A stretch of 64,000 bases of DNA, taken from contig NZ_MWVI01000086.1 of the NCBI RefSeq assembly GCF_002087295.1, forward strand, positions 1 to 64,000, read 5' to 3'. This document shows positions 55,108 through 64,000 of the stretch, piece by piece. This DNA comes from Vreelandella lionensis. GTDB lineage: Bacteria > Pseudomonadota > Gammaproteobacteria > Pseudomonadales > Halomonadaceae. The position numbers were made by a program, and so were the translations under genes. The first letter of the stretch is position 1; every line of letters starts with the position of its first letter. The notes below the pieces were generated by a model that saw only the letters and a list, made by a program, of their open reading frames with translations, was not told where the DNA came from and made no database searches.

Positions 55108-58100
55108 ATGGCAGGCGATCTTTTACAGCGCGTTAACGTCAAGGCAGTCATTTTCATCGATACAGGTATTGCTGATTGGCAAACCTTGGTTGACGGCGCT
55201 CCCGAAGGGGCTGAGGTCGTCACCCTGGATCCTTCCCGCGACGGCCTGGAGCAGATGGCGCAATGGGCGCAAACCCACAGCGGTTACGACGCCATCCATA
55301 TCATCAGCCACGGTTCGGAAGGGGAGGTCCGCCTAGGTAACTTTACTCTCGATGCGAATGCTATTAATACCCGTGCGGCTGAGTTAGCCCAACTGGGCGC
55401 GGCGTTAAATGAAGGCGGTGATTTACTGCTATACGGTTGCTCTGTCGCCAGCGGTGAAGGGCAAGAATTTATTGCTTCCTTAGCCCAAGCCACCCAAGCG
55501 GATGTGGCGGCATCGGATGATTTGACAGGTGCGGCGAGTCTTGGTGGGGATTGGGAGTTGGAAAGGACGGCTGGGAGTGTCGAAACAGCCGTGTTATGGA
55601 GCGAGAGTTATTCCAGTGTGCTGGCTGACGAAACAATAGGGACTAATGGTGCCGCTGCTTATGCGCAGACATTCTTGGGTGAGGCGACGCTTGGGCAGAC
55701 ATTCACGGCGACAAAAACGGGTATTTTGAAAGAAATTCATGTAGCGAATACAGATACTGACAATGGTTCTGACTGGACTTTGACTGTGTATGCCGGAAGT
55801 GGAACCGGTGGTGCGATTCTCGCAACGCAAACGGGCTCCTCATTTGGCAATACAGTAACATCGTACTCTGATTACACCTATGCCACTGTCGCGTTGTCAA
55901 CGACGGTTAATCTGACGAGTGGTTCAGTTTATTCTTTTGTGTTCTCTCCTGCGGATACGATAGGCTTGGTGTATACGGACGAACAATACGCGGGTGGGTC
56001 GATCGTTTATGACGGCTCGGTAGTTGGCAGTAATGATATGATTTTCCAGGTGGTTCAGGCTGATGCAGCTCCTGCCAATAACGCCCCGACTATCACTGGC
56101 GCACCTTCAGATATAGTAGTTACTGAAGATACCGCTTCCAATGTTGATTTGTCTGGAGTGGCCTTTGCGGATAATGATGGGGATAGCCTTACAGTTACCC
56201 TTACCGCATCCGAAGGCACATTAACCGCCTCCTCGGGTGGTAGTGTGACCGTGAGCGGCTCTGGCACCGAGGCTCTGACACTTTCTGGTACCGCCGCGAA
56301 TATTAATACCTATTTGGACACTACCACCAATATTCAATACACCGGCGCGAATAACGCCAGTGGTGATAATGCCGCGACGTTAACGATAAAAGCGAATGAT
56401 GGCACGGTGGATTCCAGTATTGCCAATGTGAATATTGATATTACGGCTGTTAACGACGCGCCAACGGCGACCAATCTGACGCAGTCGTCGGGTTCCTTTA
56501 CCGAGAACGGCGGCAGTGCTGCGCTTAATGATATCGTTGTGACGGATGTGGATACCGACGATACGATTACCGCGACCCTGACGCTGAACAATGCGTTGGC
56601 GGGGGGGCTGACGACCGGCACTTTCGGGTCCGCGACATCGACCTATAATGCAGGCACAGGCATCTGGAACGTGACCGGGTCGGTGACGGATGTGAATGCG
56701 GCCTTGGCGTCGGTGGCGTTTACGCCCGCGGCTAACTGGGATCAGGATGTGACGATCACAACCCGTATCCGTGACGCAGCAAACACCGGCCCGGCGGATG
56801 GCACCATTACGCTGACCGCGACGCCAGTGAATGATGCGCCGGTCGTAACTGCATCAGGGGGCACCACGGCCTTTACCGAAGATGGTGGTGCGGTTGTTAT
56901 CGATGGCAGCTTTACCCTTTCTGATGTCGATACGGCCGATATGAACGGCGCAACGATCACGATCAGCGACGGTTTCCAGGCCGGTCAGGACACCCTTTCC
57001 TTTACCAACCAGAACGGCATTACCGGCAGTTACAACAGTGCAACCGGTGAGCTGACGCTTACAGGGACTGCCTCGGCAGCGCAGTATCAGGCGGCAATCC
57101 GGTCCATCACCTTTTCCAATGAATCGGACAACCCGAGTACCGCCAACCGCACGCTTTCGATCACGGTGAGTGACGGGACGGACAATTCCAATACCGCCAC
57201 CAAAACCGTTTCGGTGGCGGGGGGCAATGATGCGCCGACGGCGACGGCCACCGGTGGCACCCCGACCTATACCGAGGGCGGGTCGGCGGTAGATCTGTTT
57301 TCCGGTGTGACGATCAGCACGGTTGAAAGCGGTCAGACGATTTCGGGCATGACCTTTACTGTGACCAATGCCGAAGCTGGTGACATCATCACATGTGATG
57401 GTACGCAGATTACCCTGGAGAACGGGTCCGATCATACCGCTGACAACGGGTTGGACTACACCGTGTCGGTTACGGGCGGCGTGGCAACAATCACGATCAC
57501 TGGCGGCACCATGACGACGGTGCAGGCGCAAGCCGTGATTGACGGCATGACCTATTCGTCAAGCAGGAGAATCTCGGTACTTTGAGCCGTGTGGTGACCC
57601 TTACCGGCATTACTGATAGCGGCGGCACGGCCAATGGTGGCACCAATAGTGTGACCCTGAATGTTGCGGCCACCGTGGCGGTGGCGGGGGTGAATGATGC
57701 ACCGGAACTGACCAATGGCGGTAATACCGGCAATTTCTCGGCCGGAAGCGGTACCGGGATTGTGATCGATAACGGCCTGACGGTATCGGATGTGGACAAT
57801 ACCACGCTTGCCTCTGCGACTGTTTCGATTACGGGCGGTTTTGCCACAGGTCAAGACATTCTGGCCTTTACCAACGATCCAGCCCAGCATGGCAACATCA
57901 CTGCATCCTTTAATGTTACGACAGGTGTTTTGTCGCTGACCTCCGCAGGATCGACCGCGACAGTTGCGCAGTGGGAGGCGGCCCTGCGTTCCGTGACCTT
58001 CAGCAATGGTGAGGCATCGCCAGTTACGGGCACGCGCACGGTCAGCTTTGCGGTTCATGATGGTGATGCCACCAGTACGGCTGCCACCAGCAGCGTGGAG

Positions 58101-60834
58101 GTCGTCTTTGCCCCGGTCATCGGCAATCTGGATGGTGATAGTGTCACTTATACCGAAGGCGGCAATGCGGTTTTGATTGATGCTGGAACGGCGGCGACCA
58201 TTACCGATAGCGACAATGCCAATTTTGATGGCGGCAATGTGACCGCCCGTATCACCGATGGCGGCAATTCGGCGCAGGATATCCTGGGACTTGCGACCGG
58301 GGCTGTTACGCTTGACGGGTCGAATGTCAGTGTCGATAACGTTGTTATTGGTACGCTGGTCAACAATATTACCGCAGGCAATGATCTGGTCATCAATTTC
58401 AATGCCGACGCTACTTTGGCGCGGGTCGAGAGCCTTCTGGCGGCGATCCAGTACAGCAACAGCAACGCGGATGAACCGACGCCGGGGGCGCGGACATTAG
58501 AGGTGACGGTAACTGATGCGTCGGGCGGTTTTACCTCCAGCCCGGCCGGGGTCACGGTCAATGTGGTGGGCGTGAACGATGCGCCGACGGCGATGGCTAC
58601 CGGTGGCTCCCCCACCTTTACCGAGAACGGTTCGGCGGTTGATCTGTTCTCTGGCGTGACGATCGGGACGGTCGAAAGCGGCCAGAATATTACGGGCATG
58701 ACTTTTAGCGTGACCAATGCCGCGGCTGGCGACAGCATCACAGTGGACGGTACGGCCATTGCCCTGACTAATGGAGCAACTGGGACGACCACTGGCAGCA
58801 GCGGGCTGGCCTATACTGTGTCGGTCGTTCAGGGGCTTGCGACCATCACACTCACCGGCGGCACCATGACGACGGCGCAGGCGCAAACCGTGATTGACGG
58901 CATGGCTTATGCCTCAAGCAGTGACAACCCCGGTACTTCGCGTGTGGTGACCCTTACCGGCATTACCGATAGCGGCGGCACGGCAAATAATGGCACTGAT
59001 AGCGCGACACTGAATATTGCGGCGACGGTGACGATATCGCCTGTCAACGACACCCCAGCCTTTACCAGCTCAAACACTGTGAGTGTGGCGGAAAACACCA
59101 CGGCGGTGACAACGCTGGCCGCCACCGATGCGGATGGCGATGCGCTTAACATATAGCCTCACCGGCGGTGCCGATATGGCTTTGTTCACGCTAGATGCCA
59201 ACAGCGGGGCGCTGAGCTTTAAGGCGGCGCCTGATTTTGAGGCACCTAACGACCAAGACCAGGATAATCAGTACGAGGTAGTTGTAGACGTTGACGATGG
59301 CACTAAGAGTGCTTCTCAGGCGATGACCATTGACGTGACCGATGTCAACGAAACACCACCTTCTCGTCCTACTCCTACTCCTACTCCTACTCCCGAGCCT
59401 GAGCCTACAACTCCGCCCATTCAGGTGACGCCGTCAGAGCCGCAGCCGAATACGCCTTCAGGTCGCCCTTCAGTAAGAGAGACCATTAGTAATACAGGCC
59501 GTGATCCGGGAACCGCCAAGCTGGTTGAAAACAGTGGCAACGCCAACGAGGTGACTGCAACGCTGCCGGGCGGGGTTAGCTTGGTGAACCAGGGCGCCCG
59601 CACTGCAGTAGACCCACTCCTGGCGCTGGGTGATTTAATCAACAGCATAGATGCTCAGCAGCCAACCAACCTCAATGAGCAAACCGGCGTGGCGAGCCAA
59701 TGGCTTACCAACCGGCCTGACGGCACCTTGTTAGATATTCGTACCTTGGTGATCAGCGATAGCGGCAGCAGTTCCGTCAGTACGCCTATTCAAATTACCG
59801 GGATTGGTAACGGTAGCAGTAGCTATCAAGAGGCGTTTGTCATTGATGCTCGCTCATTGCCACAGGGTAATAGGCTCCAGCTTGATAACATTGATTTTGC
59901 CAGCATCATTGGTGAAACCATGATTACCGGCGGGGCTGGGGCTAACGTGATTGTGGCAGATGATGCCTCACAAATGATTGTGCTTGGGGAGGATGACGAT
60001 GAGTTGCACGCGGGTGGGGGGCGCGATTTGGTTGGCTCGAAAGGCGGCGATGACCTGATTTTTGGAGAAGCAGGCTACGATCGATTATTTGGTGGTGAAG
60101 GGGACGATGTTCTCAATGGCGGTAGTGGCGTTGATGTTGCACGTTTTACGCTTGACGCTGCCGATGCTGAATTACGCTATGCCGATGACGGTAGCCTTGT
60201 GGTTTCTGCTGGTGCGTTGGGCACTGATACGTTGAGAAGTGTTGAGTTGTTGCGTTTTGATGATCAGGTCGTACTGGTAAATGCCCCTGAGCGAAAATCG
60301 GTATTGGGTTTTGATGAGGCGAGCTACCTGGGAAATAACCTGGATGTGGCGGCAGCTGTTGCGCAAGGAGATTATGCCAGTGGCTATGCACATTATTTAA
60401 AATATGGCCGAGATGAGGGGCGCTCTGGAGAGTTGAATGGTTTTGATGAAGCATTCTATTTAGCTCAAAACCCTGATGTGGCGGCTGCCGTTGAACGTGG
60501 TGACTACGTGAGTGGTTTTCAGCATTACTTGCGGTGGGGTCATAGAGAAGCGCGTGATCCAAATGCGCTCTTTGATGAGGCGTGGTATCGCGAACAAAAC
60601 GAGGGCGTGGATAGAGCCATTGAGCAAGGTATCTATGTTAACGCCTACGACCATTATTTGGTTTATGGCGGTGCAGAAGGGCGTTTGCCATCGGCATGGT
60701 TTGATACGGGCGCCTATTTGAATGCAAACCCTGGGGTCGCTGCTGCTGAGATAAATCCGTTGTTACACTATCTTGCTTATGGTGTACATGAAGGGCGTGT
60801 GATAGTGGCTGCTGATGATGGGTTGTGGGGGTAG
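55108..60834 (+). pseudogene. Giant DUF4347 / cadherin-like / RTX secreted protein, two frameshifts
   Basis: About 1,908 aa after correction. Order: DUF4347 domain (residues ~10-170, IHIISHGSEGEVRLGNF, LLLYGCSVASGEGQEF); a beta-sandwich (~175-310); cadherin/Ig-like repeats starting DAPTA (~320-1,380), including two near-duplicate ~110-residue units (SAVDLFSGVTI) near 57220 and 58575; a Pro-Thr linker; a RTX-type region (GGAGANVIVADDASQ, GGEGDDVLNGGSGVD); and four ~44-residue C-terminal repeats (FDEASYLGNNLDVAAAV, HYLKYGRDEGR). A base is missing near 57565 and an extra A lies at ~59149. It is probably a type I-secreted adhesin. GC and codon use change inside the cadherin part, suggesting a mosaic. 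Confidence 0.8.
59368..59391 (+). repeat. Four tandem CCTACT hexamers
   Basis: They encode Pro-Thr repeats in the linker of the giant protein. The unit is 6 bp, so changes in copy number alter linker length but keep the frame. Confidence 0.75.
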
Positions 60835-60873
60835 CACACGCTGACGTTAGTTGTATGTTTGTCTGTACGTTTT

Positions 60874-60900
60874 AACCCCGGTTTTTACCGGGGTTTTTCT
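60874..60900 (+). terminator. Terminator after giant secreted protein
   Basis: AACCCCGG (60874-60881) and CCGGGGTT (60888-60895) pair around a T-rich loop and are followed by TTT. It is 40 bp after the stop. Confidence 0.85.
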
Positions 60901-61116
60901 TAAACGGGGTAGTGGCTTATCAGGTATTAGCGTTCAAGTGAAATGCTTTGCTGGAGCGCGCTAAAACCTGGCATGCCGCTTTGGTGGGTTTTCTGGTATC
61001 GTTGCCGCCACAATTTATGGGCGGTGATATGACTCTATATGGGTGCGTCCTGTATAGCGTTTGGTTCGGATGCTTATCACCGGTGTATGGCTTGGTCCTC
61101 TTTTGTTGGAGCTAAG

Positions 61117-62175
61117 ATGAACATCTTGATTACAGGCGGTGCTGGCTTTATCGGCTCAGCGGTGGTGCGTCACTTGATTGAAAATACGCAGCATGCGGTG
61201 GTCAACGTAGATGCGCTCACCTATGCCGGTAACCTGGAGTCGCTGGCCGTGGTGGAGGGCAACGAGCGCTATGCGTTTGAGCACGCGGATATTGGCGATG
61301 CTGCCCGTATGGCAGCTATTTTTGAGCGCTACCAGCCGGATGCGGTGATGCACCTGGCGGCGGAGTCCCATGTAGACCGCTCCATTGATGGCCCGGCGGC
61401 GTTTGTTCAAACCAATATCGTGGGTACTTATACGCTATTAGAGGCGGCCCGCCAGTATTGGAAGGGCCTGCAGGCCACGGCCCCTGAAAAGGCGGCGGCG
61501 TTCCGCTTCCATCATGTGTCTACCGATGAGGTGTACGGCGATTTAGAAGGGCCGGAAGATCTGTTCACCGAGGAAACCCCTTACGCGCCCAGCTCGCCTT
61601 ATTCGGCCAGTAAAGCAAGTTCCGACCATTTGGTGCGGGCTTGGCACCGTACCTATGGGCTGCCGGTCTTAGTGACGAACTGCTCGAATAACTATGGGCC
61701 TTATCACTTCCCTGAAAAGCTTATCCCGTTGATGATTTTGAACGCCCTGGCGGGTAAGTCGTTGCCGGTCTATGGCGATGGCCAACAGGTGCGCGATTGG
61801 CTATATGTAGAAGACCACGCCCGTGCGCTGGTTAAGGTCATCACCGAAGGTGTGGTAGGCGAAACCTATAATATCGGCGGGCATAACGAGAAGGCGAATC
61901 TTGAAGTAGTCGAAACGCTGTGCGACCTGCTGCAGGATCTGGTGCCTGCCGAGCGTTCCTACCGTGAGTTGATTACCTTTGTACAAGACCGCCCAGGCCA
62001 CGACCTGCGCTACGCCATTGATGCCAGCAAGATTGAGCGTGAACTGGGCTGGAAGCCAGAAGAAACCTTTGAAACCGGGTTGCGTAAAACCGTGCAGTGG
62101 TATTTGGAAAACCGGCAGTGGTGGCAGCGGGTTCAGGATGGCAGCTACCAAGGGGAACGTTTGGGTAGCTTGTAG
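61117..62175 (+). CDS. rfbB: dTDP-glucose 4,6-dehydratase
   Basis: 352 aa from ATG 61117 (GGAG upstream). An earlier in-frame ATG at 61039 lacks a ribosome site. The NAD-binding [22 protein letters not shown], catalytic [15 protein letters not shown] (Tyr-x3-Lys) and [20 protein letters not shown] are diagnostic. It makes dTDP-4-keto-6-deoxyglucose, the second step of dTDP-L-rhamnose synthesis. rfbD follows but is separated by a toxin-antitoxin pair. rfbA and rfbC are not visible before the window ends. Confidence 0.95.
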   Translation: MNILITGGAGFIGSAVVRHLIENTQHAVVNVDALTYAGNLESLAVVEGNERYAFEHADIGDAARMAAIFERYQPDAVMHLAAESHVDRSIDGPAAFVQTNIVGTYTLLEAARQYWKGLQATAPEKAAAFRFHHVSTDEVYGDLEGPEDLFTEETPYAPSSPYSASKASSDHLVRAWHRTYGLPVLVTNCSNNYGPYHFPEKLIPLMILNALAGKSLPVYGDGQQVRDWLYVEDHARALVKVITEGVVGETYNIGGHNEKANLEVVETLCDLLQDLVPAERSYRELITFVQDRPGHDLRYAIDASKIERELGWKPEETFETGLRKTVQWYLENRQWWQRVQDGSYQGERLGSL

Positions 62176-62204
62176 CTCTGAGTTCGGTGTTGGTGGCCTA
62201 GCGG

Positions 62205-62219
62205 TCGCGAGCTAAAGCT
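62205..62219 (+). repeat. REP-like 15-bp repeat, left copy
   Basis: TCGCGAGCTAAAGCT occurs here and, identical and in the same orientation, at 63143-63157. The two flank the MNT/HEPN pair. AGCT-AA-AGCT can form a small hairpin, and the sequence resembles REP elements of gammaproteobacteria (TCGCGGCTAAAGCCGC type). Confidence 0.6.
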
Positions 62220-62315
62220 ACTTCCTCTGGTGCTTACGGTCGCCTGCCCTACGTTACAATGTAAAAAGGCGGGGTGCCGTATCAGCTCACGTACTTTATA
62301 CGCTGGAGAGTAGCC

Positions 62316-62615
62316 GTGCGATTAACGGGTAGAGAAGTGACAGCCATTAAAAAAGCTACCAAGGATGTGCTTGGCGAAGGTGCCCAGCTGCGAGTGTTTG
62401 GTTCACGCACCAATGACCTCGCAAAAGGTGGAGATATTGATCTGATGATTACGGTGGGAGAGGCGGTAAGTAATCCTGCTTGGGCTATCGCTAGAATTGA
62501 AGCAAAGATCATTGAGCAATTGGGCGATCAAAAGATAGATATTGTGCTGAATGCCCCTAATCTAGAGAAGTCGATGATTCACCATGTTGCACAAGAACAA
62601 GGGATTGTATTGTGA
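62316..62615 (+). CDS. mntA: MNT-type nucleotidyltransferase (antitoxin)
   Basis: 99 aa from GTG 62316, chosen for GGAG 7 nt upstream. The minimal nucleotidyltransferase signature GSRTNDLAKGGDIDLMI has the Gly-Ser and Asp-x-Asp residues. In type VII toxin-antitoxin systems such proteins AMP-modify and silence a HEPN toxin. Its last codons overlap the start of the HEPN gene. Confidence 0.8.
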   Translation: MRLTGREVTAIKKATKDVLGEGAQLRVFGSRTNDLAKGGDIDLMITVGEAVSNPAWAIARIEAKIIEQLGDQKIDIVLNAPNLEKSMIHHVAQEQGIVL

Positions 62616-63088
62616 ACCTATTGCCAGAAACGCAAGAGAGGCTGAATTTTCTTGTAAGAGTGGTGAGTAAGGAAATTAAGCATCTGGACTATGCAGACAG
62701 CCAAGCGTTTGGTGCTTCTCTTACGCTCGAGAGAGTGGAGAAGCTGGAGCAAGACCCGGCGCTAGCGCTCACGCTTGAAGCGTTCACCAGTCGATTTTGT
62801 CGGCTTCAAGACACGCTCGGCGATAAATTACTTCCAGCGCTGCTCAATGCACTAGGTGAGTCAGCCAACGCTTTATTAATAAATCTTAATAAAGCTGAAA
62901 AATACGGTTGGCTTGATTCTGCAGAGGAGTGGATCAGCCTTCGTCAACTGCGAAATAAAATGATCCATGAATATATTGAGGAGGCTGTCATTCTACACAG
63001 TGCGCTGACGACAGCGCATCAAAAGGTTGAGGTGCTGAAAGTGTTTGCCGAAAACCTGATGCTGCAAGTACAGCAGCTTCAAGAATGA
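62612..63088 (+). CDS. hepT: HEPN-domain toxin
   Basis: 158 aa, GTG 62612 overlapping the MNT stop. It is all-helical, with the HEPN RNase motif R-x4-H in LRNKMIHEYIEEA. The Tyr two residues after the His is the position AMPylated in HepT/MntA pairs. It is larger than the shortest HepT proteins. The pair is inserted between rfbB and rfbD. Confidence 0.8.
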   Translation: MNLLPETQERLNFLVRVVSKEIKHLDYADSQAFGASLTLERVEKLEQDPALALTLEAFTSRFCRLQDTLGDKLLPALLNALGESANALLINLNKAEKYGWLDSAEEWISLRQLRNKMIHEYIEEAVILHSALTTAHQKVEVLKVFAENLMLQVQQLQE

Positions 63089-63142
63089 GTTATTCTTTTG
63101 AGTCGTTGTAAACCGCTGTTGCTCACTTCTAGCAACTAAACA

Positions 63143-63157
63143 TCGCGAGCTAAAGCT
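63143..63157 (+). repeat. REP-like 15-bp repeat, right copy
   Basis: Identical to 62205-62219. The distance between copies is 938 bp and encloses exactly the toxin-antitoxin pair. Confidence 0.6.
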
Positions 63158-63224
63158 GTCTGCCACCGGTGTAGTACTCAGGCGGGTAGGATGATGAATT
63201 CAAGTGTTTCACAAAGGAATGGGT

Positions 63225-64000
63225 TATGAAGGTTCTGATCACCGGCGGCAGTGGCCAGGTTGGCTTTGAGCTACGCCGTCAGTTGGCTACGCTTGGTGAG
63301 ATTCTGGCGCCTAACCGGGCGGCCTTGGATCTGTTGGATGCTGACGCCGTGGATACGTTTTTGGCACAACACCAGCCTGACCTTATCGTAAATGCTGCTG
63401 CCTATACGGCGGTCGATAACGCTGAAACAGACCTTGAGGCGGCAACGCGGTTGAACGCGGAGCTGCCCGAGCAGTTGGCGGCTTATTGCCAGCAGCGGGG
63501 CGGCTGGTTAGTACATTACTCATCGGATTACGTTTACAACGGTGAGGGTGATACTCCCTGGCAGGAAGGCGATGCCACGGGGCCATGCAATGCCTATGGG
63601 GCTACCAAGCTAGCAGGCGATGAAGCGGTCGCTAAGAGTGGCTGCCAGCATCTGATTTTCCGCACTAGCTGGGTGTACAGCGCCCATGGTAAGAGTTTTT
63701 TATCAACCATGCTGCGTTTAGGGGCTGAGCGTAGCGCCTTAAGCGTTGTAAGTGACCAAATTGGTGCGCCAACGCCTGCGCGGCTGATTGCGTTAGTCAC
63801 ACAGCAAGCGCTTACTAAGCTACACGGTACTCAGCTACAAACAGCCACGGCATCGGGTATCGAGAGCGGCGTGTATCATTTAGCCCCTAAAGGGGCGACG
63901 AGCTGGCATGGCTTTGCCTGCGAGATTTTCCAGTTAGCCAGCAACCTTGGGCTACCGTTGGAGATTACTCCTGAGGGTGTTTCAGCCATACCAACAAGCG
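63225..64000 (+). CDS. rfbD: dTDP-4-dehydrorhamnose reductase, cut by window end
   Basis: ATG 63225, open to the window edge (258 codons visible). Features are the NAD(P)-binding VLITGGSGQVGFEL, NAAAYTAVDNAE, SSDYVYNGEGDTPW, the catalytic YGATKLAGD, FRTSWVYSAHGKSF and DQIGAPTPARLIA. It completes dTDP-L-rhamnose. It belongs with rfbB upstream. The missing C-terminus should be about 30-40 residues. Confidence 0.93.

Noticed and set aside
59368-59391. Phase-variable repeat switching the giant adhesin on and off
   Set aside because: The repeat unit is 6 bp, so slippage cannot change the reading frame.

Overview
The window looks like a chromosomal segment of a Halomonas-type (Halomonadaceae) gammaproteobacterium. 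It has a SapC/DUF6447 surface-layer locus, an ABC-exported polysaccharide cluster, an LTA-synthase-like sulfatase, dTDP-rhamnose genes and moderately high GC. No rRNA, tRNA or CRISPR array was seen. The genus is inferred from gene content only.

Layout. (1) 0.2-8.6 kb, minus strand: a polysaccharide (probably O-antigen) operon with a rhamnosyltransferase-like GT2, a very large multi-domain glycosyltransferase split by an in-frame TAG, a PIG-L deacetylase, a frameshifted GNAT and a Wzt/Wzm-type ABC exporter. (2) 9.0-45.8 kb: the S-layer region. A promoter and leader drive one S-layer gene with an N-terminal constant domain (9011-9556). Two further S-layer reading frames (26256-28559 and 43117-45240) lack promoter, Shine-Dalgarno and N-terminal domain. 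All three exposed regions begin at the same 10-bp core, CTCACTGCAG, at 9557, 26259 and 43120. The two intervals between cores are 16.7 and 16.9 kb long and are collinear: S-layer exposed region, sapC, DUF6447, micro-lipoprotein, small acidic protein, Gp2-like replication protein(s), glycine-zipper protein, YqaJ exonuclease, RDF-like protein, DUF932, RadC, Rpn, tyrosine integrase, HTH regulator, core site. (3) 46-55 kb: GDPD, two DUF6447-domain proteins, a lone flgK, an acyltransferase and an LTA-synthase-like protein. (4) 55.1-60.8 kb: a giant DUF4347/cadherin-like/RTX secreted protein. (5) 61-64 kb: rfbB, an MNT/HEPN toxin-antitoxin pair between REP-like repeats, and the start of rfbD.

Main hypothesis (inference). 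The two ~17-kb units are tandem integrative elements whose attachment site lies inside the S-layer coding sequence. Each insertion would join the resident promoter and N-terminal anchor to the exposed domain carried by the element. The previous exposed domain, with its sapC, would move to the far side of the element as a silent cassette. Precise excision between cores would re-express an older S-layer in frame: predicted chimeras of about 948 and 888 aa, against about 980 aa for the current gene after frame correction. This would be an integrase-driven S-layer exchange system, parallel in outcome to sap variation in Campylobacter fetus but different in mechanism.

Caveat. About a dozen genes carry single-base frameshifts, several in homopolymers, and two carry in-frame TAG codons. 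They occur throughout the window, including in near-duplicate genes whose sister copy is intact. Residual sequencing error explains this at least as well as gene decay. I mark these loci as pseudogene but give the corrected reading.
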